Part shown: piece after piece, positions 8,175 to 16,834 of the stretch
How the letters are laid out: each line of letters begins with the position of its first letter
Position numbering within the stretch: position 1 is the stretch's first letter
NCBI GenBank assembly: GCA_014584465.1
Contig: JACTMU010000032.1
Location: forward strand, 1 to 43,515
Direction: 5' to 3'
DNA length: 43,515 nucleotides
From: Pseudomonadota bacterium
Lineage (GTDB): Bacteria; Bdellovibrionota; Bdellovibrionia; Bdellovibrionales; JACTMU01
Position numbers and translations under genes: made by a program
The notes under the pieces: model-generated
Told to the model about the DNA's origin: nothing
The model's input: only the letters and a program-made list of their open reading frames with translations
Database searches by the model: none

Positions 8175-9941
8175 ATGACATATTTCTTTAGCAGTCGATT
8201 TCAGCAAAGGTTCCTTTTTGGGCAGTTGGCGATGGCCACTTTTTTATTTATGGCCTGCAGTGGAAGCAGTGATGAGACAGCTCCAAGCAATGTTGTCCAA
8301 ACAGAGCCTCCGGGAACCACTACTGAGGCAAGTCCACCACTCATAGAGGAATGCCATGACTGCACATTAGATGCGGCCATCGATGATTCTGAAGATGAAG
8401 AAACTTGTGAAAATGGAGCTACAGAAATCTTACGTGTTGCCGTCAATAATGGGAGTTGTGAGAAATCTCGAACATGTTCATCTTCACAGTGGCCCGAGTT
8501 CAGTGCAATGGATTCCTGCACCAATTTGATCTGCTCAGAGTACTATGTTCCCAATTCCGATCAAACCGAATGCATGAGTTGTGAACAAGGCTATGAGCCC
8601 AATTCCGACAGCACGGCTTGCGTAGAGAAAGCTAAGTGCTCTGACGGTGAGACAGAACTGCGCAGCTTTGACGTTGATTATGGATCTTGTGAAAAAACTC
8701 GGACCTGCACAAACAGTGAGTGGCCTGACTGGGAGAGTGTTTCTAGTTGTTCAACTTTGACCTGTTCATCTGGCTATCATGCAGAAGATGGGCAGTGTAT
8801 CACGGATGTGCAAACAGATGTGCCAACAACAATATCGACACAAATCCAAATTTCTGCGGGTGATGATCATACTCTTTATTTAGACCAAAATGGTGATGTA
8901 TGGGCGTGGGGTAGTAACAAGAAAGGGCAGCTCGGAATTTCTTCTATAAAGAATAAGGTTCTGTCCCCAACAAAAATCGAGAGTTTAAAAAACATTGTCG
9001 CGATTTCAACACAAAATGATCATAGTTTGGCACTAGACCAGGATGGTCACGTCTGGAGTTGGGGTTGGAACAAATATGGTCAACTAGGACATGGAAACAC
9101 CTCAAATTCCAGCATACCTGTTCAGATTAAAGATTTCACGAACATCAAATCGATTCATGCGGGATATGCAACGAGCCAAGCGATTGATCAAGAAGGACAC
9201 GTTTGGGCATGGGGACGTAACAAATATGGAGGCATCTCTTCTGTTAAAAAGAAAAAACAGAGTAAAGTTAAAACCCCAACTCTCATCAATGAGGTTGAGA
9301 ACATCATATCCGTCACTTCTGGAATATTCGATGGAACCGTTGCACTTGGTGCAGACGGGACGCTTTGGAACTGGGGAGGGAAATATCTGAAAAGCGGGAA
9401 GATTGCAAAGTACTCAGATTACAATATTAAATTCATCGACAGTGGAATGGACAACTATGCCATTGATGAGTCCAATTACTATTGGTCTTGGGGCAGCGGT
9501 CCTACGAAACATTCGAATCGGCTCTTGTTTGCAACCCCTTTTTCTCATGGCGCCTATTATAATGATGAGGATGAGAAAATAGGTGATGAAATTAGGTCGG
9601 GAGGAGATCACACGCTCTTCCTCGAAAAGAATGGGGACGTTTGGTCATGGGGCAACAATGCGAAGGGACAAGCGGGTCTGGGCTATTTCTATGGAACGTC
9701 TGCCCCTAAGATGACGTTTGACTGCAGCAGAGAGGTATGCGCTTACGTCAGCGGGAAAAAAATTAAAGCTCTCAAAGGCAAAAACATCGTGGGGCTCAGT
9801 GCAGGATCCGACACATCCTTTGCTTTGGACAGTGAAGGTCATCTGTATGGATGGGGGAACAATCATAAAGGACAATTGGGTTTGGGCGAAGGAGCAAAGA
9901 AAAAAATCTCAACCCCCACTGTGATTGAATTTCCCAATTAA
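8175..9941 (+). CDS. Lipoprotein with Cys-rich repeats and RCC1-like propeller
   Basis: A 588-residue predicted lipoprotein. The signal peptide ends in a good lipobox (FLFMAC). Residues about 60-215 carry two copies of a Cys-rich unit, each built around GSCEK(S/T)RTC...WP followed by two or more further cysteines. These are likely disulfide-bonded extracellular modules. From about residue 225 there are at least six RCC1-type repeats (HTLYLDQNGDVWAWGSNKKG, HSLALDQDGHVWSWGWNKYG, DTSFALDSEGHLYGWGNNHK). These fold as a beta-propeller and mediate protein binding. Bacterial RCC1 proteins of this sort are usually surface or secreted adhesin-like proteins; the ligand is unknown. ATG 8175 follows a GGGGGAAG ribosome site. 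It lies beside another large surface lipoprotein gene, but 400 bp apart, so probably not in one operon. Confidence 0.85.
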   Translation: MTYFFSSRFQQRFLFGQLAMATFLFMACSGSSDETAPSNVVQTEPPGTTTEASPPLIEECHDCTLDAAIDDSEDEETCENGATEILRVAVNNGSCEKSRTCSSSQWPEFSAMDSCTNLICSEYYVPNSDQTECMSCEQGYEPNSDSTACVEKAKCSDGETELRSFDVDYGSCEKTRTCTNSEWPDWESVSSCSTLTCSSGYHAEDGQCITDVQTDVPTTISTQIQISAGDDHTLYLDQNGDVWAWGSNKKGQLGISSIKNKVLSPTKIESLKNIVAISTQNDHSLALDQDGHVWSWGWNKYGQLGHGNTSNSSIPVQIKDFTNIKSIHAGYATSQAIDQEGHVWAWGRNKYGGISSVKKKKQSKVKTPTLINEVENIISVTSGIFDGTVALGADGTLWNWGGKYLKSGKIAKYSDYNIKFIDSGMDNYAIDESNYYWSWGSGPTKHSNRLLFATPFSHGAYYNDEDEKIGDEIRSGGDHTLFLEKNGDVWSWGNNAKGQAGLGYFYGTSAPKMTFDCSREVCAYVSGKKIKALKGKNIVGLSAGSDTSFALDSEGHLYGWGNNHKGQLGLGEGAKKKISTPTVIEFPN

Positions 9942-9956
9942 GGCCCCGATTCTAGT

Positions 9957-10196
9957 TCAAGTGATATTACGAGCACGTTGATTTTTTTCAAAACGTTGCT
10001 GGGCAGCTTCAATTTCGTCAAATCGAGACTCCTCTTGGAGCTGCGTGCGCTTTCGATTGAAACAGATGATAAGGCGACCCTGACTTGAACCATGCACAAA
10101 CTTTTTCTCGCGACAGTAAAATTTTGATTGATTTACATGAACACGGTTACTAACGCGTACAAGATCCTTCAGCTCATTTGAAATTACAAGATAGTG
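9957..10196 (-). pseudogene. Possible IS1634-like transposase remnant
   Basis: A minus-strand frame is open for about 80 codons from the edge of the D-type hairpin to a TGA at 9957-9959. It reads LVISNELKDLVRVSNRVHVN, then GRLIICFNRKRTQLQEESRF, then a Glu/Gln-rich helix (AAQQRFEKNQRARN). The 'grlIvc.n..r...........l' layout resembles the middle of IS1634/IS4-type transposases. The frame has no start and is cut at the hairpin. I consider it a transposase fragment with low confidence. Confidence 0.35.
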
Positions 10197-10272
10197 CCAG
10201 GCGTATATTTCGGAGGCGGTGGATCAATCTTAGACAGGTTGATTCACCGCCTCCGAAATATACGCCTGGCAC
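10194..10272. repeat. Long palindrome (D-type hairpin)
   Basis: The arm GTGCCAGGCGTATATTTCGG (from 10194) and its perfect complement ending at 10272 form a ~28-bp perfect stem. It is extended by an imperfect inner stem (GGATCAA/TTGATTC) around a small loop. The ends, GTGCC...GGCAC, resemble those of the B-type elements, but there is no shared core and no matching flanking repeat. The 12-mer GGCACCTTGTTG is directly repeated at 10268-10279 and 10281-10292, at the right border. It may be an RNA hairpin or a miniature mobile element. Confidence 0.85.
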
Positions 10273-10336
10273 CTTGTTGTGGCACCTTGTTGATCTTTTG
10301 GACAGAGTGAGAAGAGTTTTCACTGAGAGAGCAAAG

Positions 10337-10348
10337 TTCTGGGTTTAG
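10337..10348 (+). repeat. Shared 12-mer TTCTGGGTTTAG, copy 1
   Basis: An exact 12-base motif also found at 23718-23729 and 31299-31310. This copy lies about 50 bp upstream of the small periplasmic protein gene. It could be a regulatory site or the relic of a repeat. Confidence 0.5.
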
Positions 10349-10399
10349 TCGCCTAATTGTGGTAGCGTTGCGACAGCTAGATTAAGAAAGGAGTTTCTT

Positions 10400-10714
10400 A
10401 TGAAAAAGATTGCTTTAGTTGTCGTTCTTGCCGCATTTTTTCAAACCTCGGCCCACGCGTTTCTCTTCTCAAAGAACAAGCGTGAGGATCTTTGCGCTGA
10501 AATCAATGCAAACGATCTTGGTGTCTATTTGATCTTTCATTCGGATACGACCTACTCGGAGCTTGAGCCCATGCTTGGGAAAAAAGTGTGTGTAAAGCCT
10601 CGACAGAAGGAGTATTTGATAGATACCTACACACGTTTGGAAGATAAGATTCAACAACGTCTCGATGCGTTTGTTGGTCCACAGGACTACTCTAAAAACG
10701 GATTTTCCGAGTAA
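10400..10714 (+). CDS. Small periplasmic hypothetical protein
   Basis: A 104-residue protein with a clear Sec signal peptide (MKKIALVVVLAAFFQTSAHA, cleavage after AHA). ATG 10400 is preceded by GAAAGGAG at good spacing. The mature part is about 84 residues, with two cysteines (REDLCAEI and KKVCVKP) that could form one disulfide. I do not recognise the family. It lies just upstream of the ferredoxin oxidoreductase operon but is separated by ~170 bp, so it is probably its own unit. Confidence 0.7.
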   Translation: MKKIALVVVLAAFFQTSAHAFLFSKNKREDLCAEINANDLGVYLIFHSDTTYSELEPMLGKKVCVKPRQKEYLIDTYTRLEDKIQQRLDAFVGPQDYSKNGFSE

Positions 10715-10886
10715 TTTGACGATCTAAAAGTCCATGCGATCTCACTTGAGCACAAACTTCATTATGGACGAGGTTTGTGTTCTTTGAAAGGGTGGGATCG
10801 CAATTGTATTGAAATCTTATTAAGACAAGGTGTGGTCCAAGCGAGTTCATTTGACTCTTTATGGGGTCAGCGCTAGAGTTGTTCCC

Positions 10887-12671
10887 ATGAAACCGACCGA
10901 TACAAACAATCCTGAATATTTTCATCAAGTTGTCAACTGTCAGTGGGCATGCCCTGCTCATACGGATGTGCCCGAGTACATACGCCTGATTGCGCATGAA
11001 AAATATCATGAGGCCTACCTCTTGAATCGAGAGAGCAACGTCTTTCCGGGCATTCTGGGGAGAGTTTGCGATCGCCCATGCGAACCGGCATGCCGCAGGG
11101 GGCGTATTCGAGAAAATGAAAAGCCGATCGCAATCTGTCGTTTGAAACGAGTGGCCGCGGATCATAAGGGGCGAGTTGAGATGCCGTCCCTCGCCCCTAA
11201 GAATGGAAAGAGAGTGGCTTTGATTGGTGGAGGCCCAGCATCGTTGACTGTGGCCAATGACCTTTTGCCACTTGGATATGAGGTGGAGCTCTTTGAGCGC
11301 CACGAGGTTTTGGGCGGTCTTATGAGAAGCAACATTCCTGCCTTTCGTCTGCCGGCCGAGGTTCTCAATGAAGAGATTGAGCTCATCGCCCGACTTGGTC
11401 TCAAGGTTCATCTCAACCATCCCATTTCAAGCCTTAAGAGTTTTCTTGAGAAGAGGGAGTTTGACGCCTATTTTGTGGGCACAGGGGCTCCACGAGGTAA
11501 GGATCTTGAGATTCCGGGGCGTGCCGGTCGCCCTGAAATTCACATTGGCATGGAGTGGCTCGAGTCGGTGGCTTTTGAGCATATCGATAAGATTGGGAAC
11601 AAGGTGGTGATCATTGGAGCTGGCAACACAGCTATGGACTGCGCACGAACCTCCAAGAGGCTTGGAGGAAAGAACATCTGTGTGGTGGCACGTCGATCCA
11701 AGAGGTTCTTTGCAGCTTCGCCTTGGGAGCTTGAGGAGACCGAGGAGGAGGGCGTTCAATTGATTGAAAACCATTCACCACGCTCCTTTGTCCTCAAGGA
11801 TGGAAAGCTTGTGGGTGTTGAGTTCACCAAACTTAGGTGGGACGAGGGAGCATCGGGAAAGATGACCTCGACGGAGATTGGCACGGAGGTGATCGAGTGC
11901 AGTGATGTGATCCTTGCCATTGGGCAGGAGCGGTTCTTCCCCTTTGTGGAGCGAGACATCGGCATTGAATTTGATTCTAGCGGGCTTCCGAAGGTGGATC
12001 CCGTGACGATGCAGTCCACTCGAGAGGAGGTCTTCTTTGGAGGAGATGCAGCGTTTGGGCCCAAGAACATCATTTGGGCCGTGGCCCATGGCCATCAGGC
12101 GGCTTTGTCCATTGACCTCCATTGCCAAGGAAAATCTCCCAAAGATCGACCCTCGATTGAGATGCAGCTTGAGAGTCGTAAGATGGGGTACCATGAGTGG
12201 AGTTTTGACAATGACTTTAGTTCTGAAATTCGGGTGGGTGTTCCCCATGTTCCCGTGGAGGAGCGTTTTGAAGATCGAAACCTGGAAGTTGAACTTGGGT
12301 TTGATCTGAAGATGGCTCTCAAGGAGGCCGAAAGGTGTTTGAACTGTGACATTCAGACGGCCTTTGTGACGGATCTTTGTATTGAGTGTGACGCCTGTTT
12401 GGACATTTGCCCGCTTCAATGTCTCTCCATCACACCCAATGCAGACGAAGAGGATCTGCGAAAGAGTTTGAGAGTGGCAGCGACCAACAAAGAGGAGAGT
12501 CTCTTTGTCTCAGAAGATTTGATAGGTACAGGTCGAGTCATGGTGAAGGATGAAAACGTCTGTGTTCACTGTGGCCTGTGTGCCGAGAAGTGTCCGACGG
12601 GAGCGTGGGATATGCAAAAGTCGCTCTTCAACCTTCCCTATGCAAGTGGTGGGGGACGTCGTGGTCAATGA
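10887..12671 (+). CDS. GltD-like FAD/NAD(P) oxidoreductase with ferredoxin domains
   Basis: About 594 residues. The N-terminal domain (FHQVVNCQWACPAHTDVPEY, then GRVCDRPCEPACRRGRI) is the Fe-S-binding module of the glutamate synthase small-subunit and dihydropyrimidine dehydrogenase family. A two-Rossmann flavoprotein core follows: FAD motif VALIGGGPASLTVANDL and NAD(P) motif VVIIGAGNTAMDCAR. The C-terminus carries two 4Fe-4S ferredoxin motifs (CIECDACLDICP and CVHCGLCAEKCP). It probably passes electrons between NAD(P)H and the ferredoxin-type 2-oxoacid oxidoreductase encoded next. ATG 10887 is where the family similarity begins; an upstream in-frame GTG at 10830 is possible. The end overlaps the next gene by 11 bases, implying translational coupling. 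Confidence 0.85.
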   Translation: MKPTDTNNPEYFHQVVNCQWACPAHTDVPEYIRLIAHEKYHEAYLLNRESNVFPGILGRVCDRPCEPACRRGRIRENEKPIAICRLKRVAADHKGRVEMPSLAPKNGKRVALIGGGPASLTVANDLLPLGYEVELFERHEVLGGLMRSNIPAFRLPAEVLNEEIELIARLGLKVHLNHPISSLKSFLEKREFDAYFVGTGAPRGKDLEIPGRAGRPEIHIGMEWLESVAFEHIDKIGNKVVIIGAGNTAMDCARTSKRLGGKNICVVARRSKRFFAASPWELEETEEEGVQLIENHSPRSFVLKDGKLVGVEFTKLRWDEGASGKMTSTEIGTEVIECSDVILAIGQERFFPFVERDIGIEFDSSGLPKVDPVTMQSTREEVFFGGDAAFGPKNIIWAVAHGHQAALSIDLHCQGKSPKDRPSIEMQLESRKMGYHEWSFDNDFSSEIRVGVPHVPVEERFEDRNLEVELGFDLKMALKEAERCLNCDIQTAFVTDLCIECDACLDICPLQCLSITPNADEEDLRKSLRVAATNKEESLFVSEDLIGTGRVMVKDENVCVHCGLCAEKCPTGAWDMQKSLFNLPYASGGGRRGQ

Positions 12672-14424
12672 GTTCGTGATTAAATTTGCCAATACCAATG
12701 GGACGGGGTCTTCGACGGCCAATGGCTTTGTGGCCAAAGCCATTCATCGAATGGGGGTCCCAATATCTCCTAAAAATCTTTTTCCGTCGAACATTCAAGG
12801 TTTACCCACATGGTATGTGATTCGTGTGAGTGGTCAGGGACACGTGAGTTACTCTTCACGCGTGGACATTATGGTGGCGATGAACCCTCAGACCTACAAG
12901 GAGGATCTGGCGGAAATCACGACGGGTGGTTGCTTTGTCTATGACAACAGTTGGCCACTTCCAACTTCCCTCCGTCGCGACGATGTGAAGTTTTTGGGAC
13001 TTCCCCTTGCTCACGAGGCAACCAGTGCTTTTAAGGGGTCCAAGAACCATCTTTTGATGAAGAATATGATCTATGTTGGAGCGTTGGTTCATCTCATGGG
13101 TCTCTCAAAGGAGATCATGGATGAGATGATGAGAGAACGCTTTAAGGGCCCGCGGCTCGATCAAAACATGAAGGCACTTGAAATTGGGGAGCGGCTTGCC
13201 CGTGAGGCATTGCAAGCTCCCTTCCCCTTTCGAGTTTCGGCAATGAAGGTGGAGAAGAAGAGGCCTCTGATGGATGGCAATTCAGCAACAGCACTTGGAG
13301 CGCTTTGTGCCGGTGCCAGTGTGGCCTCATGGTATCCCATTACCCCATCGACTTCGGTGATGGAGGCCTTTGAGGCACTTTGTGAAAAGTATCGTCGTGA
13401 TCCATCAGGTAAAAATCGATACTTGATTGTTCAATCTGAAGATGAACTTTCTGCCATAGGTACGGTCTTGGGGGCTCAATGGGCAGGGTCTCGAGCCTTC
13501 ACTGCGACCAGCGGGCCTGGGGTCTCTCTAATGAGTGAGCTTTTGGGCTTTGCCTACTATGCTGAGATTCCCGTTGTCTTGATCAATGTTCAGCGTGTGG
13601 GGCCATCGACGGGGATGCCCACACGAACCCAGCAGGGTGATCTTCTGGCTTCAGCCTACCTTTCACATGGAGACACAAAGCACATTCTTCTCTTTCCCTC
13701 GAATCCCGAAGAGGCCTTTCTTTTCACTCGAAGTGCGTTTGATTTTGCGGACCGTTACCAAACACCAGTGATGGTGTTGTCCGACTTGGACATTGGAATG
13801 AATGAGTGGGTGACAGAGCCGCTATCAGTTGCTGGTGCCAACATTGACCGTGGAAAGATCTTTCCTGCCTCGAGCAAAGAGAAGTTCTATCGCTATCTTG
13901 ATGTCGATCTAGATGGAATTGGCTATCGCACCTTTCCTGGTGAAAGCCCATCTCGTGCCTACTTCACTCGGGGATCGGGCCACAACCGTCTTGGTCAATA
14001 CACAGAGAGCGCAGATGAATATGTGGAGGTGATGGATCGGATCAAGAGAAAGATCCAATCTGCTTCCGATCGGCTTCCGGGTGTTGTGGTGGACTGGGAT
14101 CTTCGTCGTGAGGTGGCTCTGGTGGCCTACGGGAGTAGCGATCTCGCTGTTCGTGAAGCTCGTGAAAGGCTTGAGAGAGAGGGGATCTTAACCAATTACA
14201 TGAGGATCTGCTCGTTTCCCTTCTCACCTGAAGTGGAAAAGTGTTTGCAAACGCAACAGAAGGTCATTGTGATTGAGCAGAACCGAGATGGTCAGATGAG
14301 ATCTCTTCTCACCATGGAGACTTCGCTCTCATCGGCTCACATGGATTCAATTCTCTACTATGGGGGTTTTCCTTTAAGTGGTGAATTTGTCTACGGGGAG
14401 CTTAAGAAGAGGATTCAAAGATGA
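12661..14424 (+). CDS. 2-oxoacid:ferredoxin oxidoreductase, fused gamma-alpha subunit
   Basis: About 587 residues. Residues 1-185 form the gamma (POR-type) domain, opening VVNEFVIKFANTNGTGSSTA and containing FPSNIQGLPTWY and RVDIMVAMN. From about 200 the alpha subunit follows: MDGNSATALGALCAGASVAS, YPITPSTSVMEAF, QSEDELSAIGTVLGAQWAGS and ATSGPGVSLMSE, typical of KorA/VorA-type proteins. Together with the beta subunit it would decarboxylate a 2-oxoacid (2-oxoglutarate or branched-chain) to acyl-CoA with reduction of ferredoxin. The exact substrate cannot be set from sequence. I chose GTG 12661 with GGGGA five bases upstream; an in-frame ATG at 12640 is an alternative. It overlaps both neighbours (11 and 4 bases). 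Confidence 0.88.
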   Translation: MVNEFVIKFANTNGTGSSTANGFVAKAIHRMGVPISPKNLFPSNIQGLPTWYVIRVSGQGHVSYSSRVDIMVAMNPQTYKEDLAEITTGGCFVYDNSWPLPTSLRRDDVKFLGLPLAHEATSAFKGSKNHLLMKNMIYVGALVHLMGLSKEIMDEMMRERFKGPRLDQNMKALEIGERLAREALQAPFPFRVSAMKVEKKRPLMDGNSATALGALCAGASVASWYPITPSTSVMEAFEALCEKYRRDPSGKNRYLIVQSEDELSAIGTVLGAQWAGSRAFTATSGPGVSLMSELLGFAYYAEIPVVLINVQRVGPSTGMPTRTQQGDLLASAYLSHGDTKHILLFPSNPEEAFLFTRSAFDFADRYQTPVMVLSDLDIGMNEWVTEPLSVAGANIDRGKIFPASSKEKFYRYLDVDLDGIGYRTFPGESPSRAYFTRGSGHNRLGQYTESADEYVEVMDRIKRKIQSASDRLPGVVVDWDLRREVALVAYGSSDLAVREARERLEREGILTNYMRICSFPFSPEVEKCLQTQQKVIVIEQNRDGQMRSLLTMETSLSSAHMDSILYYGGFPLSGEFVYGELKKRIQR

Positions 14425-15443
14425 GTTTCATCACCGTTGGAAAAAAAATTGCCCATCCTGAACTTCCTAAAAACAACCTTGGACTTACGATCAAGGATTA
14501 TGGTGGTGTGGCCTCAACTCTTTGTGGTGGCTGTGGTCATGACTCCATCAGCGCGGCGGTTTCGCAGGCCTTCTTTGAACTGAACTGGCATCCTCACAAG
14601 ATGATGAAGTTCAGTGGAATTGGTTGTTCGTCGAAGATGCCAGCCTATTTTTTGGGATCAGCCCATGGATTCAACTCGGCCCATGGCCGAATGCCAGGGA
14701 TTGCGACGGGGGCTCATGCTGCAAGAAGGGACATTGTGTCGGTGGGGGTGTCAGGTGATGGCGACTCTCTCTCAATTGGACTGGGTCAGTTTGTTCATGC
14801 CATTCGAAGACGTCTTGATATGACCTACATCATTGCCAACAATGGTGTCTACGGGCTTACAAAGGGTCAGTTTTCTGCCTCCTCCGATCTTGGGGCCAAG
14901 TTGAAGAGTGGAAAGATCAACTCCTTTTCACCGATCGATCCCACGCTATTGGGGATCACGTTGGGAGCTTCATTTGTGGGAAGGGCCTTCTCTGGCGATC
15001 GACATCAGATGGTTGAGCTTCTCAAAGCCGCCCTTCAACACAAAGGTTTTTCTCTTTTGGATATCATCTCTCCGTGTGTGACCTTCAATGAACATGAAGG
15101 CAGCACAAAGAGTTACCGTTATGTTCGTAAGCATCTTCATAGAACCAATGAGATCATCCAAAAGGGGGAGAGCCGAACGATCGAATATTCCGACGGAACT
15201 TCGTTGAAACTCAAAGAGGTGGATCCCTCTTACAACCCAACCTGCAGCCATGGGGCGTGCCACTACCTTCAGGAACATCACCAAAGGGGTGAGATTGTCA
15301 CAGGCCTTCTTTACATTGATGAGAGTCAAAAGTCGATGCATGAACTGATGGGAAGTGTGGACCAACCCCTTGCGGAGATCCCTGTAGAGGATCTCGTGCC
15401 CACTCAGAGTCAAATGGACGAGTTTTTGCAAGACTACTGCTGA
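14421..15443 (+). CDS. 2-oxoacid:ferredoxin oxidoreductase, beta (TPP) subunit
   Basis: 340 residues with the thiamine-pyrophosphate-binding fold of KorB-type beta subunits. LCGGCGHDSISAAVSQAF near the start includes a Cys of the Fe-S site. KFSGIGCSSKMPAYF, HGRMPGIATGAHAARRD and the TPP/Mg motif VSGDGDSLSIG...NNGVYGLTKGQ follow. The C-terminal NEHEGSTKSY region is also typical. It starts at an ATGA overlap with the alpha-subunit stop, so the two subunits are translationally coupled and form one complex. The length is normal for the family. Confidence 0.88.
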   Translation: MSFITVGKKIAHPELPKNNLGLTIKDYGGVASTLCGGCGHDSISAAVSQAFFELNWHPHKMMKFSGIGCSSKMPAYFLGSAHGFNSAHGRMPGIATGAHAARRDIVSVGVSGDGDSLSIGLGQFVHAIRRRLDMTYIIANNGVYGLTKGQFSASSDLGAKLKSGKINSFSPIDPTLLGITLGASFVGRAFSGDRHQMVELLKAALQHKGFSLLDIISPCVTFNEHEGSTKSYRYVRKHLHRTNEIIQKGESRTIEYSDGTSLKLKEVDPSYNPTCSHGACHYLQEHHQRGEIVTGLLYIDESQKSMHELMGSVDQPLAEIPVEDLVPTQSQMDEFLQDYC

Positions 15444-15444
15444 G

Positions 15445-16407
15445 ATGCATCTCATTATCCAGATCCCATGCTTCAATGAGGAAGAGACGCTTTTGGAGGT
15501 TTTGGAAGATTTGCCCAAGTCCCTCCCGGGCCTTTCATGTATTGAAATCTTGGTCATCAGTGACGGGAGTACGGATCAAACCGTTGAAGTGGCCAAGAAC
15601 TTTGGTGTTCACCATTTGATCGATCTGAAAGTACATCGAGGGCTCTCTTACGCGTTCAAGCGGGGAATCGAGGAGGGGCTCCGTCGGGGTGCAGATCTGA
15701 TCGTCAACACCGACGGGGATCACCAATATCGTGGGGAAGATATTGCCAAACTCATTGATCCGATTCTTCGTGGAACGGCCGACTTGGTTGTCGGTTGTCG
15801 AAACATTCGAGAGCACTCGGAGTTTAGTTTGCCTAAAAAAATTCTACAATTGGTAGGAAGCTCCATTGTAAGGTCCTTGTCGCAAACAACAATTCAAGAT
15901 GTCACCTCGGGATTTCGGGCCTATTCCCGAGAAGCTACACTGAGACTTACGGTCACCGACAGCTACACCTACACTCTGGAGACCATCATTCAGGCCGGCA
16001 ACACTCCTGAAATCCAAGTGGATTGGGTTGAGATCTCATGCAATCCCACCAGAAGAGAGTCTCGATTGATTTCGACCATTCCTTCTTACATTAAGAAATC
16101 GTCTGGAACGCTCATAAGAGCATTTAGTTACTACAGCCCATTTCGATTTTTCTTGATTCTGTCGTTGATCTTCTATCTTCCTGCGATGGCTCTAGGAATA
16201 CGGTTTCTTCTCAATGTTTATATTTTTCATGTTCAAGGGCGTACCTACATACCCTCTCTTATTTTGGTGTCCATCTTGTTGATTTTAGGAACCCTCGCGT
16301 TGCTTATGGGTTACTTTTCCTTAGCTCACGGGGTCGAAAGGCAGATGATCTTGGAGGGACTCTACTTAAAACGAAAAATGCTCTATGAGAAAAAGATTTC
16401 AGAGTGA
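15445..16407 (+). CDS. Family 2 glycosyltransferase with C-terminal membrane helices
   Basis: 320 residues. The N-terminal GT2 domain shows IIQIPCFNEEETLLEVLEDL, ILVISDGSTDQTVEVA, the nucleotide-sugar/metal motif VNTDGDHQY, and DVTSGFRAYSREA. This is the arrangement of dolichol- or undecaprenyl-phosphate sugar transferases. Two hydrophobic segments follow (FFLILSLIFYLPAMALGI and SLILVSILLILGTLALLMGY), placing it in the inner membrane. It probably transfers a sugar to a polyprenyl-phosphate carrier or onto a glycan. ATG 15445 starts one base after the KorB stop, so it shares the operon's transcript although its function looks unrelated. Confidence 0.85.
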   Translation: MHLIIQIPCFNEEETLLEVLEDLPKSLPGLSCIEILVISDGSTDQTVEVAKNFGVHHLIDLKVHRGLSYAFKRGIEEGLRRGADLIVNTDGDHQYRGEDIAKLIDPILRGTADLVVGCRNIREHSEFSLPKKILQLVGSSIVRSLSQTTIQDVTSGFRAYSREATLRLTVTDSYTYTLETIIQAGNTPEIQVDWVEISCNPTRRESRLISTIPSYIKKSSGTLIRAFSYYSPFRFFLILSLIFYLPAMALGIRFLLNVYIFHVQGRTYIPSLILVSILLILGTLALLMGYFSLAHGVERQMILEGLYLKRKMLYEKKISE

Positions 16408-16567
16408 AGAGGAGCTCCTTTGCCTAAAAATGGGAGCTGTTCGGTTGCCAGGGAGTTCGGATACGGGTTGGAAAAAGAGAATCGATCACGAAGTTATCTT
16501 CGCGATCGTTGTTTTTGAGAATTCGTCTCCGCCGTGCCGGTCGAACGTGTCAGACTTGATGAAATCT

Positions 16568-16834
16568 TCACAGAGCCGTTGGTGCCGTTGGCGCCGTGTA
16601 GGCTGAGTAATCCGTATCGGTGCTCAGGGTTACGAGGTCATTGGTCACGGAGGGCTGAGTTGCTGGATAGGAGGCCGAAGGGAGCTTGTACCTAAATGGT
16701 CCTGTTCCGTTGCTCTCTCCTTCGGTCATGTCGCACGAATTCACAGGTGAATAGGTGATGTTGTTGGTTGAGGTGGCAAAAATTCCGGTTGCGGTATCAA
16801 GTTGCACAACCTGCTTCTGGGCTTTGCCAGTATT
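16568..16834 (-). pseudogene. C-terminal remnant of an unknown protein
   Basis: A minus-strand frame runs from the A-B palindromic element to a TGA at 16568. It encodes about 88 residues (including LDTATGIFATSTNNITYSPV and PATQPSVTNDLVTLSTDTDY), ending in a Thr/Ala/Pro tail. The upstream part would lie beyond the element and does not continue there. The composition suggests a secreted or surface protein whose 5' end was lost at the element. No family is recognised. The 160 bp between the glycosyltransferase gene and this remnant hold nothing else I can support. Confidence 0.35.

Noticed and set aside
11775-12419. 214-codon minus-strand frame in the oxidoreductase gene
   Set aside because: It is fully antisense to a strongly supported gene and is His/Lys/Pro-rich, as expected of a shadow frame.
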